Assembly: GCA_020059445.1 (NCBI GenBank)
Contig: JAGVCB010000137.1
Location: 1 to 6,223 of the forward strand
Direction: 5' to 3'
Origin: Polynucleobacter sp.
Lineage (GTDB): Bacteria; Pseudomonadota; Gammaproteobacteria; Burkholderiales; Burkholderiaceae
Length of the DNA: 6,223 nt
The notes below the pieces were generated by a model that was given only the letters and a program-made list of their open reading frames with translations, was not told the origin of the DNA and made no database searches. The position numbers and the translations under genes are program-made. Shown here in pieces: positions 1 to 6,223 of this stretch; within the stretch, counting starts at the first letter, position 1, and each line of letters starts with the position of its first letter.

Positions 1-1
1 C

Positions 2-691
2 ATGGGTGACTTTCAATATTTCTTGGGGCAAACTGGTTTGAACTGGTTCCCAAAGACCAATACGCTTGAGGCTGAATCACCCTTCAATTACGAAGAACAA
101 GGCACCTTCATCGTCCCAGAAATGATCAACTGCCCAAGTGCGAACGCTCAAGGGCATACCGATGAACTATCAGAAGAAATCCCCAAGCAACTAAAAGATT
201 TAAAACATGGTGCTTTGGTATTGTTCACATCCAAAAAACAAATGAAACAGGTTCACGAAGATTTGTCAGATAATTTTTTACAGGACGTTTTAATGCAAGG
301 CGATATGCCACGCAATAAATTAATCAGCCAGCATGAATCACGCATCAAAGATGGTCATCGCAGCATTTTGTTTGGCATGCAAAGCTTCGGCGAAGGTTTG
401 GATCTTCCTGGAAAATTATGTGAGACCGTGCTTATTACCAAACTTCCGTTTGCCCCACCAGATTCACCAGTTGAAGAGGCTAAATCAGAATGGTTAGAAA
501 AGAATCAAGGCAATCCTTTTTACGAAATCAGTGTGCCTGCGGTGGCTTTGAAGCTTCAACAATGGGTGGGACGTGGCATCAGAACAGAAACTGATCATGC
601 GACCATCATCGTTTTAGATAAACGACTAAAAACAAAACCTTATGGCAAAAAGATTTTGGCAGGCTTGCCGCCTTTTAAACGCTTGATGTAG
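2..691 (+). CDS. dinG: DinG-type ATP-dependent DNA helicase, C-terminal part (5' truncated by window edge)
   Basis: This is the C-terminal 229 codons of an XPD/DinG-like superfamily 2 helicase; the family is about 700 residues, so roughly the first two thirds lie outside the window. The Met at position 2 is probably internal, not the true start. DinG is a 5'-3' helicase that unwinds R-loops, D-loops and forked DNA during repair. Numbering from that Met, the visible second helicase domain shows ALVLFTS (71-77), the LMQGD strand (97-101), the motif V-like stretch QSFGEGLDLPG (127-137), KLPFAPPDSP (147-156), and motif VI as QxxGRxxR (Q187, G190, R191, R194), followed by LDKRLKTKPYGKKIL. The QSF-EGLDLPG wording fits DinG better than its paralogue YoaA. 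The iron-sulfur cysteines and Walker A motif would lie upstream and cannot be checked. It converges on moaE with a 28-base gap. Confidence 0.9.
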   Translation: MGDFQYFLGQTGLNWFPKTNTLEAESPFNYEEQGTFIVPEMINCPSANAQGHTDELSEEIPKQLKDLKHGALVLFTSKKQMKQVHEDLSDNFLQDVLMQGDMPRNKLISQHESRIKDGHRSILFGMQSFGEGLDLPGKLCETVLITKLPFAPPDSPVEEAKSEWLEKNQGNPFYEISVPAVALKLQQWVGRGIRTETDHATIIVLDKRLKTKPYGKKILAGLPPFKRLM

Positions 692-707
692 TTTGTTTGA
701 ATATTTG

Positions 708-735
708 GAAGAATTGGTATTACTGCCACTTCTTC
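708..735. terminator. Imperfect hairpin at the dinG/moaE convergent junction (weak terminator candidate)
   Basis: GAAGAATTGG (708-717) can pair with CCACTTCTTC (726-735) as a 10-pair stem with one internal mismatch (714/729) and an 8-base loop. It lies in the 28-base gap between the two stop codons and runs into the last codons of moaE. Neither strand has a T-run straight after the stem, so it is not a standard intrinsic terminator. It could still act as an mRNA 3'-end structure for both genes, or be chance. No better terminator is visible at this junction. Confidence 0.25.
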
Positions 736-1169
736 AGAGCTTCATCATCGCTTAAGCGTGCATCCACCCAGCGAGCACCTTCAGGGGTATCTTCTTTTTT
801 CCAGAATGGTGCCAAAGTTTTGAGGTAATCCATGACATATTCGCAAGCAGCAAAAGCTTCGCCACGATGAGCACTGGTCACTGCCGTTAAAACAATTTGA
901 TCCTCAATATTGAGTGGGCCCACACGATGAATGATCAACACATCAAAAATATCCCAACGAGCTTTGGTTTTTTCAATGATTTCCTCAAGAGACTTTTCGG
1001 TCATACCTGGATAGTGCTCTAAAGTCATTGCAGCAACTTCAGAACCATCATTGCGATCTCGTACTGTACCCACAAAGGTGGCGACCGCACCAACACGTGC
1101 ATCACCCGCTCTTAATTGCTTGATCTCTTGCGAGAGATCAAAGTCTTGGGTTTGAATACGTACTGGCAT
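720..1169 (-). CDS. moaE: Molybdopterin synthase catalytic (large) subunit MoaE
   Basis: The 149-residue product matches the usual MoaE length (about 150). MoaE is the cytoplasmic catalytic subunit of molybdopterin synthase. With thiocarboxylated MoaD it converts cyclic pyranopterin monophosphate (precursor Z) to molybdopterin by adding the two dithiolene sulfurs. Recognisable blocks are FVGTVRDRNDG (32-42), LEHYPGM (50-56), IIHRVGPLNIED (79-90), SAHRGEAFAACEYVMDYLK (99-117) and the signature KTLAPFWKKE (117-126), followed by TPEGARWVDAR. K117 and K124 correspond in spacing to the essential E. coli lysines K119 and K126. The ATG lies two bases after the moaD stop, so translation of the two subunits is probably coupled. 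It is the last gene of the minus-strand train and ends 28 bases from dinG. Confidence 0.97.
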   Translation of the reverse strand: MPVRIQTQDFDLSQEIKQLRAGDARVGAVATFVGTVRDRNDGSEVAAMTLEHYPGMTEKSLEEIIEKTKARWDIFDVLIIHRVGPLNIEDQIVLTAVTSAHRGEAFAACEYVMDYLKTLAPFWKKEDTPEGARWVDARLSDDEALKKWQ

Positions 1170-1171
1170 GA

Positions 1172-1429
1172 CTACCCGCCCGTCACTGGAGGAAAGAAAG
1201 CCACTTCAGCCTGATCAATCAGCGCTGTATCACCCTCAACCATTTGGTGGTTCAAAGCCATGCGCACCGCCTTACCCTCGGCCAAGGCTTCAGACCATGA
1301 CTCACCCCTGTTCATCAAATGATGACGCAACTCCGTCAAGGTTTTCACCGAGACAGGAACATCGAACTGCTCTTCTGATGTTTTCAGGGTTTCACGCAAA
1401 GAGGCGAAGAATTTAATCGTTATGTTCAT
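1172..1429 (-). CDS. moaD: Molybdopterin synthase sulfur-carrier (small) subunit MoaD
   Basis: This 85-residue ubiquitin-fold protein (E. coli MoaD is 81) is the sulfur donor of molybdopterin synthase. Its C-terminal glycine is adenylated by MoeB and converted to a thiocarboxylate, then inserts into the MoaE active site. The opening MNITIKFFASLRETL is the typical first strand and 'FFA.LRE' turn of MoaD. The end AEVAFFPPVTGG carries the obligatory Gly-Gly tail (G84, G85), with the preceding PPV(T/S)GG typical of the family. The ATG fits this conserved beginning, although no clear Shine-Dalgarno sequence precedes it; the nearest AGGA is about 18 bases upstream, inside moeA. It starts 9 bases after moeA stops and ends 2 bases before moaE. 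MoeB is not encoded in this window. Confidence 0.96.
   Translation of the reverse strand: MNITIKFFASLRETLKTSEEQFDVPVSVKTLTELRHHLMNRGESWSEALAEGKAVRMALNHQMVEGDTALIDQAEVAFFPPVTGG
1175..1181 (-). promoter_or_regulatory. Ribosome-binding stretch of moaE inside the end of moaD
   Basis: Read on the minus strand, GGGCGGG sits 5 bases before the moaE ATG. It is a G-rich, only partly Shine-Dalgarno-like sequence. Its bases also form the two terminal glycine codons of moaD (GGC GGG) just before the TAG stop. The position supports the chosen moaE start and coupling to moaD translation. Confidence 0.4.
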
Positions 1430-1438
1430 AGTGATAGC

Positions 1439-2677
1439 TTAAATCATTCCTGAAAAAGGCATGTACTTCACCATATCACCCGGCTTGATGGTTTGAAGTG
1501 GTGGGTTATCAACCAAACCATCTGCCCATGATGCGCTGGTCAAAACGCCTGAGCTTTGGTTAGGAAATAAATCCAAGCCACCTTGAGCGTTGATGCGCAC
1601 ACGTAAAAACTCATTGCGGCGATCAGCCTTTGGCCAATCAAAATCTGCACGCATCATGATCACAGGAGGACTTGAATGAGCCCTTCCTTGCAACTTAGCG
1701 ATGAATGGTCGAACAAATAACAAGAAAGTGACAAAACTAGACACTGGATTACCAGGCAATCCCATGAACCAAGTCTCTAAATGCTCAGCACCCTGCTTTT
1801 TGACAGCGCCAAATGCCAATGGCTTGCCTGGCTTGATGGCGATTTGCCACATGTCTAGACGACCTTCAGCATTCACGGCTGGCTTGATGTGATCCTCTTC
1901 ACCAACCGATACTCCACCAGAGGTGATGATCAAATCGTGATCTTTACTCGCGCGTCGCAAAGCGTCTCGGGTCGCTTCCAAAGTATCTGGCACGATGCCC
2001 AAGTCGGTTGCTTCACAACCGAGTGAACGAATGCATGCCAAGAGAGTGTCTCTGTTGGAGTTATAAATAGCTCCAGGCTTAAGTGGCTGACCTGGCAATG
2101 TCAATTCATCACCAGTGAAAAAAGCAGCTACTTTGATTTTTTTGATAACTGGCAGTTGATCATATCCAGCAGAAGCAGCAACACCCAACTCTTGAGCTCT
2201 GAGATAAGTACCTTTAGTCAAAGCCACGCTCCCGGCCTTTAAATCTTCGCCCTGTAAACGAATCCATTGACCTTGCTTAGGAACTTCTTGAATAGTGACC
2301 TGATCACCGTTCACGACGCAGTCTTCTTGCATCACGACTGCATCAGCACCAAGTGGAATAGTCGCACCAGTGAAAATTCTGGCAATGGTGCCAGATGTGA
2401 GCTCTGTACCAACATGCCCCGCTGGAATGCGCTGAGAAACTATAAAACTTTGTCCCGCTGCTTGAACGTCCGCGACACGAACGGCATAGCCATCCATCTG
2501 GGTGTTGTTCATAGGAGGCACATCCACTTGACTCAGTATGTCACTGGCCAGAATTCTGCCTAAAGCATCTTGAGTGCTGACAACTTCAACCCCAGCCTTA
2601 GACTTCGCTTGAGACAATAAATGCTCAAGCGCCTCAGCAGCAGTTTTCATAGGGGGTCTATTAATGGCTTGCGACAT
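1439..2677 (-). CDS. moeA: Molybdopterin molybdenumtransferase MoeA
   Basis: This 412-residue enzyme (E. coli MoeA is 411) takes adenylylated molybdopterin and inserts molybdate to give the molybdenum cofactor. Motifs in order are MDGYAVR (61-67), RIFTGA (100-105), GEDLKAG (143-149), FFTGDELTLPG (186-196), IYNSNRDTL (204-212), ITSGGVSVGEEDHIK (251-265), IKPGKPLAFG (281-290) and GLPGNPVSSF (306-315). The functional residues known from E. coli all appear at a constant offset of three: D62, T103, D145, E191, D231 and D262. The MoCF-type domain spans roughly 180-330, followed by the C-terminal beta domain. The first ATG is chosen; Met10 (MKTAAEAL) is an alternative. Neither has a clear Shine-Dalgarno sequence, so translation may depend on coupling to mobB, whose stop lies 24 bases upstream. 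Confidence 0.97.
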   Translation of the reverse strand: MSQAINRPPMKTAAEALEHLLSQAKSKAGVEVVSTQDALGRILASDILSQVDVPPMNNTQMDGYAVRVADVQAAGQSFIVSQRIPAGHVGTELTSGTIARIFTGATIPLGADAVVMQEDCVVNGDQVTIQEVPKQGQWIRLQGEDLKAGSVALTKGTYLRAQELGVAASAGYDQLPVIKKIKVAAFFTGDELTLPGQPLKPGAIYNSNRDTLLACIRSLGCEATDLGIVPDTLEATRDALRRASKDHDLIITSGGVSVGEEDHIKPAVNAEGRLDMWQIAIKPGKPLAFGAVKKQGAEHLETWFMGLPGNPVSSFVTFLLFVRPFIAKLQGRAHSSPPVIMMRADFDWPKADRRNEFLRVRINAQGGLDLFPNQSSGVLTSASWADGLVDNPPLQTIKPGDMVKYMPFSGMI

Positions 2678-2701
2678 CGTCTAAGTCTAATGGTTTTAAG
2701 C

Positions 2702-3289
2702 TTATTTTGCTAAAACACCAGCGATTGAAAGGACTCGCTGAGCCACCTCTTCAATATTATTCAAATCAATCACCGGAATATCTTTTATTAGATCTGGCTT
2801 ATTCAGAGCATCGATACCACCAGGATAAGCAATCGCTTGAATAAAGTGATCTTGATTGGCTTTAACTGGATTAGCCGCACACTCATCGTGCTCATGACGC
2901 CACAATTCAATTTTAGGAATTTTGGCATCCTTGAAACCCTCGACAATGACCAAGTCGCAAGGGGATAATTTGCTCAACTGCTCTTCCATGGTCGGCTCGG
3001 CAGATTGTCTTAACTCATGCATCAAGACCCAGCGTTGATCAGACACCATCAAAACCTCTGATGCTCCGGCTTCGCGATGACGATAAGAGTCCTTACCTGG
3101 TTTATCAATATCAAAGTGATGATGCGTGTGCTTAATGACTGAAACCTTATAGGCCCGCTCGGTCAAATATGTGATCAACTGCTCGATCAAAGTTGTTTTG
3201 CCAGTGCCAGAATAAGCAACAAATCCAACAACTGGCCAAGGACTCTTGGCCATCGCTGAAGAATTTTCTTGAGTCTGACTTTGGCTCAT
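2702..3289 (-). CDS. mobB: Molybdopterin-guanine dinucleotide biosynthesis accessory GTPase MobB
   Basis: MobB is a P-loop GTP-binding protein that assists MobA in attaching GMP to molybdopterin, giving the MGD cofactor of DMSO-reductase-family enzymes. With the ATG at 3289 the product is 195 residues, against about 175 in E. coli. It shows the Walker A stretch AYSGTGKTT (25-33), the family signature IKHTHHHFDIDKPGKDSYR (52-70), QRWVLMHE (85-92) and CDLVIVEGFK (111-120, Walker B-like region). A TTG directly after the thrC stop (3292) is in frame and would add one residue. Met13 (MAKSPWPVVGF) would remove a polar, Ser/Gln-rich leader and sits closer to where E. coli MobB begins. The gene follows thrC with three bases between and precedes moeA. 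MobA is absent, so it must be encoded elsewhere if MGD is made. Confidence 0.94.
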   Translation of the reverse strand: MSQSQTQENSSAMAKSPWPVVGFVAYSGTGKTTLIEQLITYLTERAYKVSVIKHTHHHFDIDKPGKDSYRHREAGASEVLMVSDQRWVLMHELRQSAEPTMEEQLSKLSPCDLVIVEGFKDAKIPKIELWRHEHDECAANPVKANQDHFIQAIAYPGGIDALNKPDLIKDIPVIDLNNIEEVAQRVLSIAGVLAK

Positions 3290-3292
3290 CAA

Positions 3293-4738
3293 TCACAAAC
3301 CTGTATGGGTGGCAACAAAGTCTTTTACTTGTTGAACATCTGCTGGCATCTCAACAACACGCTGTGGCTTATTTTCAATACCAATGAATGATGCTGGGCG
3401 ATCAGGTGTTCGGCCGAGCGCCTCTTCGATTGTCTCAGCAAACTTGATCGGCAGTGCTGTTTCTAGAACCAACATAGGAACATTGCTTTGTAGGTTTTCA
3501 CGAGCAACTTTAACGCCATCCGCTGTATGTGTATCAATCAAAACCTTGTACTTGGCATGAATGTCTCTAATCGTGTTTAGACGGTTGAGATGCGTGCTCT
3601 TGCCAGAAACAAAGCCATATTGAGCAATATTTTTATACACAGGGTCTTGTGACAAATCAAAACCACCTTTGGTCTCAACATCCTTGAACATCTGTGCAGT
3701 TTTTGCAGCATCACGACCCATCAAGTCATAGATGAAGCGTTCAAAGTTACTTGCCTTAGAAATATCCATCGATGGGCTGGTGGTATGGAAAGTCTCAGCT
3801 GATTTACGCGCTCTATAAACACCTGTTTTAAAGAACTCATCTAAAACATCGTTCTCATTGGTGGCTACAACTAATTTTTCAATTGGTAAACCCATCATGC
3901 GGGCAATGTGGCCAGCACAAACGTTACCAAAGTTGCCTGAGGGAACACAGAACGAAACTTTCTCAGCGCTGTTTTTGGTGGCCAATAAATAGCCTTGGAA
4001 GTAATAAACAACCTGAGCCACGACGCGAGCCCAATTGATTGAATTCACAGTGCCAATTTTTTGACGGGCCTTGAATTCATGATCATTGCTCACCGCTTTA
4101 ACAATGTCTTGAGCATCATCAAAAACACCATCAATGGCAATGTTATAAATATTTTCATCTTGCAAGGAATACATTTGCGCCACTTGGAATGCGCTCATCT
4201 TGCCTTTTGGCGAGAGCATGAAAACACGCACGCCTTTTTTACCGCGCATCGCGTACTCAGCTGCACTACCAGTGTCTCCAGAGGTTGCGCCCAAGATATT
4301 CAATTCTTGACCTTGCTTATTCAAGGTGTACTCAAATAAGTTGCCCAATAACTGCATAGCCATGTCTTTGAATGCCAATGTTGGGCCATTAGACAAACTC
4401 AATAAACCCAAACGAGTTCCCTGCTCATCACCTAACCAATGAATTGGCGTGATATCTTTGGCCAAATCATCAGCACGGCCATTGCAATAGACTTCAGCCG
4501 TGTAGGTTTTTCTGACCAAAGCCCTAAGGTCTTCTTGAGGGATGTCATCGCAATAGATGCTCAAAACCTCGAATGCCAAATCTGCGTATGACAATCCACG
4601 CCAAGCATCTAGCTGGGCTGGCGTGACCTGCGGATACTTGACAGGCAAATACAAGCCTCCGTCAGCAGCCAAGCCACCTAGAAGGATTTCTGAAAACGTT
4701 TGATGGGCGTTATGACCACGGGTTGAAATGTAGTGCAT
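3293..4738 (-). CDS. thrC: Threonine synthase
   Basis: This pyridoxal-phosphate enzyme converts O-phospho-L-homoserine to L-threonine and phosphate, the final step of threonine synthesis. At 481 residues it is the longer form typical of beta-proteobacteria and fungi, compared with about 428 in E. coli. The N-terminus has the family's STRG and GGLAADGGLYLP (21-32) blocks. The PLP-binding lysine is K124 in GPTLAFKDMAMQLLGN. Further motifs are ATSGDTGSAA (151-160), VNSINWARV (231-239), the phosphate-cradling PSGNFGN (266-272), and TSPSMDISKASNFERF (320-335). The ATG is chosen because MHYISTRG is the usual opening; only 12 bases separate it from the hom stop and no Shine-Dalgarno sequence is visible there. 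Homoserine kinase (thrB), which makes its substrate, is not present. Confidence 0.98.
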   Translation of the reverse strand: MHYISTRGHNAHQTFSEILLGGLAADGGLYLPVKYPQVTPAQLDAWRGLSYADLAFEVLSIYCDDIPQEDLRALVRKTYTAEVYCNGRADDLAKDITPIHWLGDEQGTRLGLLSLSNGPTLAFKDMAMQLLGNLFEYTLNKQGQELNILGATSGDTGSAAEYAMRGKKGVRVFMLSPKGKMSAFQVAQMYSLQDENIYNIAIDGVFDDAQDIVKAVSNDHEFKARQKIGTVNSINWARVVAQVVYYFQGYLLATKNSAEKVSFCVPSGNFGNVCAGHIARMMGLPIEKLVVATNENDVLDEFFKTGVYRARKSAETFHTTSPSMDISKASNFERFIYDLMGRDAAKTAQMFKDVETKGGFDLSQDPVYKNIAQYGFVSGKSTHLNRLNTIRDIHAKYKVLIDTHTADGVKVARENLQSNVPMLVLETALPIKFAETIEEALGRTPDRPASFIGIENKPQRVVEMPADVQQVKDFVATHTGL

Positions 4739-4750
4739 TGAGTAATTAAA

Positions 4751-6061
4751 TTAACTTAAGTTTTCTAAACGAATTTTTGTGACTGAACCTTCTACTGTTT
4801 TCAAAGCCTCAACCTTGGCAATGGCAGCCAAAATATTTTTCTCTTTGGTCTCATGGGTCAACATGATGAGATCGGTTTGGTTTTCACCGTCGCCTGCCTC
4901 ACGTTGCAACATGGCGTCAATTGAAATAGTGTTGTCAGCCATAATACGGGTGATGTCAGCCAAGACACCTGTCACGTCTGCAACACGCAAACGTAAGTAG
5001 TAGCTGGTGGTGATCTCGCCCATCGGCATGATGGCTGTATTGACCATTGAGCCAGGCTGGAAAGCCAAATGCGGTACGCGATGCTCTGGGTCTGCTGTTT
5101 GCAAACGAGCCACATCCACTAAATCTGCAATCACAGCGGAAGCCGTTGGCTCGGCACCCGCACCCTTACCGTAGTAAAGAGTTGTTCCTACAGCATCACC
5201 CATCACCTGAACAGCATTCATGGCGCCTTCAACGTTTGCAATCAAACGCTTCGTTGGAATCAAGGTTGGATGAACACGTAACTCAATGCCATCTTTGGTT
5301 TTTTTAGTGATGCCCAATAACTTGATGCGATAACCCAATTGCTCAGCATATTTAATATCTATTGCTGAGAGCTTGGTGATGCCTTCAACGTGAGCCTTAT
5401 CAAATTGCATCGGAATACCAAAAGCAATCGCACTCATGATGGTGGCTTTATGAGCAGCATCAACACCTTCGATATCAAATGTTGGATCAGCTTCTGCGTA
5501 ACCTAAACGTTGCGCCTCCTTTAAGACAACATCAAAGTCCAAACCTTTGTCGCGCATTTCAGACAAAATGAAGTTGGTGGTGCCGTTGATGATGCCAGCA
5601 ATCCACTCAATACGGTTGGCGGTCAAACCTTCACGCAAAGCTTTGATGATTGGAATACCGCCAGCAACAGCCGCTTCAAAGTTGACCGTCACGCCCTTGG
5701 CTTGAGCAGCTGCAAAAATCTCATTACCGTGCACAGCCAAAAGTGCTTTATTTGCTGTTACAACGTGCTTGCCATTGTTGATTGCAGCCAACACCAATTC
5801 TTTAGCAATGCCATAACCACCGATCAACTCAATGACCACGTCAATCTCAGGATCGTTCACAACCTGCTTAGCATCGCCCACAACTTTGGCGCGTCCCTTG
5901 ACCAACTCTTCAGCACGCTTAGTATCAAGATCGGCAACCGTGTGGATCTGAATGCCACGACCAGCACGACGAGTGATTTCTTCTTGATTGCGATCAAGCA
6001 CATTGAACACACCACCACCAACAGTACCGATGCCTAGAAGGCCAACTTGAATAGGTTTCAT
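4751..6061 (-). CDS. hom: Homoserine dehydrogenase, monofunctional with C-terminal ACT domain
   Basis: The 436-residue enzyme reduces L-aspartate 4-semialdehyde to L-homoserine with NAD(P)H, at the branch to threonine and methionine. The Rossmann nucleotide site is at the start (GLLGIGTVGGGV, 7-18, with G10, G12 and G15). VTANKALLA (101-109) carries K105, and GIINGTTNFIL (156-166) is the substrate-domain signature. GYAEADPTFDIEGVDAAHK (187-205) holds E190, D201 and K205, which match in spacing the catalytic E208, D219 and K223 of the yeast enzyme. An ACT domain follows (about 355-430, with VADVTGVLADITRIM), the usual site of threonine feedback inhibition. There is no aspartate-kinase domain, unlike E. 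coli ThrA. It is the first gene of the minus-strand train, behind a 94-base gap. Confidence 0.98.
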   Translation of the reverse strand: MKPIQVGLLGIGTVGGGVFNVLDRNQEEITRRAGRGIQIHTVADLDTKRAEELVKGRAKVVGDAKQVVNDPEIDVVIELIGGYGIAKELVLAAINNGKHVVTANKALLAVHGNEIFAAAQAKGVTVNFEAAVAGGIPIIKALREGLTANRIEWIAGIINGTTNFILSEMRDKGLDFDVVLKEAQRLGYAEADPTFDIEGVDAAHKATIMSAIAFGIPMQFDKAHVEGITKLSAIDIKYAEQLGYRIKLLGITKKTKDGIELRVHPTLIPTKRLIANVEGAMNAVQVMGDAVGTTLYYGKGAGAEPTASAVIADLVDVARLQTADPEHRVPHLAFQPGSMVNTAIMPMGEITTSYYLRLRVADVTGVLADITRIMADNTISIDAMLQREAGDGENQTDLIMLTHETKEKNILAAIAKVEALKTVEGSVTKIRLENLS

Positions 6062-6155
6062 AACTAAAAACTCTTACTTAATTAAAGGTGAAAATAAAAT
6101 TTCTGCTTGTTTGTTTCTTCTACTTATTTATTAGAGCTATCTGCAAAAAATTAGC
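6062..6155 (-). other. AT-rich gap upstream of hom (likely promoter-bearing leader)
   Basis: This 94-base stretch is the largest non-coding gap in the window and is clearly AT-rich. It would be the natural place for a promoter of the hom–moaE train. I could not pair a good -35 with a good -10 at standard spacing: TTGCAG (6141-6146, minus) and TTTAAT (6081-6086, minus) are isolated half-matches. I found no leader peptide with threonine or isoleucine codon runs, so there is no sign of E. coli-style thr attenuation. Read-through from the upstream gene is equally possible. Confidence 0.35.
6071..6075 (-). promoter_or_regulatory. Probable ribosome-binding site of hom
   Basis: On the minus strand AAGAG lies 9 bases before the hom ATG. 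It is a partial Shine-Dalgarno match at acceptable spacing and supports the chosen start. Confidence 0.4.
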
Positions 6156-6223
6156 TTATTTTTTACCGTACTTTTGGCGATAACGCTCCAAGAACTTAGC
6201 AAGTCTTGCAATCGCCTCACGCA
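6156..6223 (-). CDS. C-terminal tail of a probable PLP-dependent aminotransferase (partial)
   Basis: The minus strand is open from the window edge to a TAA at 6156-6158. The last 21 codons read REAIARLAKFLERYRQKYGKK. This is a basic, amphipathic helix-like ending that fits the C-terminus of class I/II aminotransferases, which often finish with an 'R.REAI..L..FL' helix. In Burkholderiales the gene directly upstream of hom is usually an alanine-type aminotransferase (alaC-like). That identity rests mainly on gene order, because no catalytic motif is visible. It is on the same strand as hom with a 94-base gap and no convincing terminator, so co-transcription is possible. Confidence 0.55.
   Translation of the reverse strand, partial: REAIARLAKFLERYRQKYGKK

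Noticed and set aside
1168..1416. Plus-strand open frame of 82 codons opposite moaD
   Set aside because: It lies entirely antisense to moaD, has a low-complexity, Pro/Arg/Ser-rich translation and no recognisable domain. It is a shadow of the real gene.
2267..2563. Plus-strand open frame of 98 codons opposite moeA
   Set aside because: It is antisense to conserved moeA codons and resembles no family. The moeA frame explains the sequence fully.
4061..4339. Plus-strand open frame of 92 codons opposite thrC
   Set aside because: It overlaps strongly conserved thrC motifs (PLP-region codons) on the other strand and has no coding signature of its own.
5702..6037. Plus-strand open frame of 111 codons opposite hom
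   Set aside because: It is the longest shadow frame, but lies fully antisense to the Rossmann domain of hom, and its Thr/Ser/Asn-rich product is unrecognisable.
6081..6146. Sigma-70 promoter from TTGCAG and TTTAAT upstream of hom
   Set aside because: The two elements are much too far apart, and neither has a reasonable partner at 16-18 bases. AT-rich sequence gives such half-matches by chance.
6062..6155. Threonine attenuator or leader peptide upstream of hom
   Set aside because: No start codon followed by Thr/Ile-rich codons, no competing hairpins and no T-run terminator are visible in the 94 bases.
6134..6158. Inverted repeat AGCTA...TAGCT just after the upstream gene's stop, as a terminator
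   Set aside because: The stem is only five pairs, AT-rich, with a 12-base loop and no following T-run. It is too weak to call.

Overview
The window looks like ordinary chromosome from a betaproteobacterium. The order aminotransferase tail – hom – thrC – (mobB) – moeA – moaD – moaE is the Burkholderiales arrangement, as I recall it. The fairly AT-leaning codon use and compact spacing suggest a streamlined freshwater lineage such as Polynucleobacter. The genus is an inference from gene order and composition, not a database result.

Layout. The left edge (2-691, + strand) holds the C-terminal third of a DinG-type DNA helicase, cut by the window. It converges with a long minus-strand gene train filling 720-6061. 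In transcription order this train is hom (homoserine dehydrogenase), thrC (threonine synthase), mobB (molybdopterin-guanine dinucleotide accessory GTPase), moeA (molybdenum insertase), moaD (small molybdopterin synthase subunit) and moaE (large subunit). Gaps between the six genes are only 2 to 24 bases, all on one strand, so they very likely form one transcription unit. Upstream of hom is a 94-base AT-rich gap, and then the last 21 codons of another minus-strand gene, probably an aminotransferase.

Function. Hom and ThrC carry out the first and last dedicated steps of threonine synthesis from aspartate semialdehyde. The middle enzyme, homoserine kinase (thrB), is not in the window. MoaD and MoaE form molybdopterin synthase, which puts the dithiolene sulfurs on precursor Z; MoeA inserts molybdate; MobB assists the nucleotide-attachment step. 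The Moco genes seen here are therefore late-pathway genes; moaA, moaC, mogA/moaB, moeB and mobA are not in the window.

All six complete genes are intact, have normal family lengths and keep their key residues. I see no mobile element, CRISPR array, tRNA, rRNA or foreign island, and no convincing novel system. The points worth a second look are small: weak or absent Shine-Dalgarno sequences at several junctions, a ribosome-binding stretch that also encodes the MoaD Gly-Gly tail, an imperfect hairpin where the convergent genes meet, and the uncertain mobB start.
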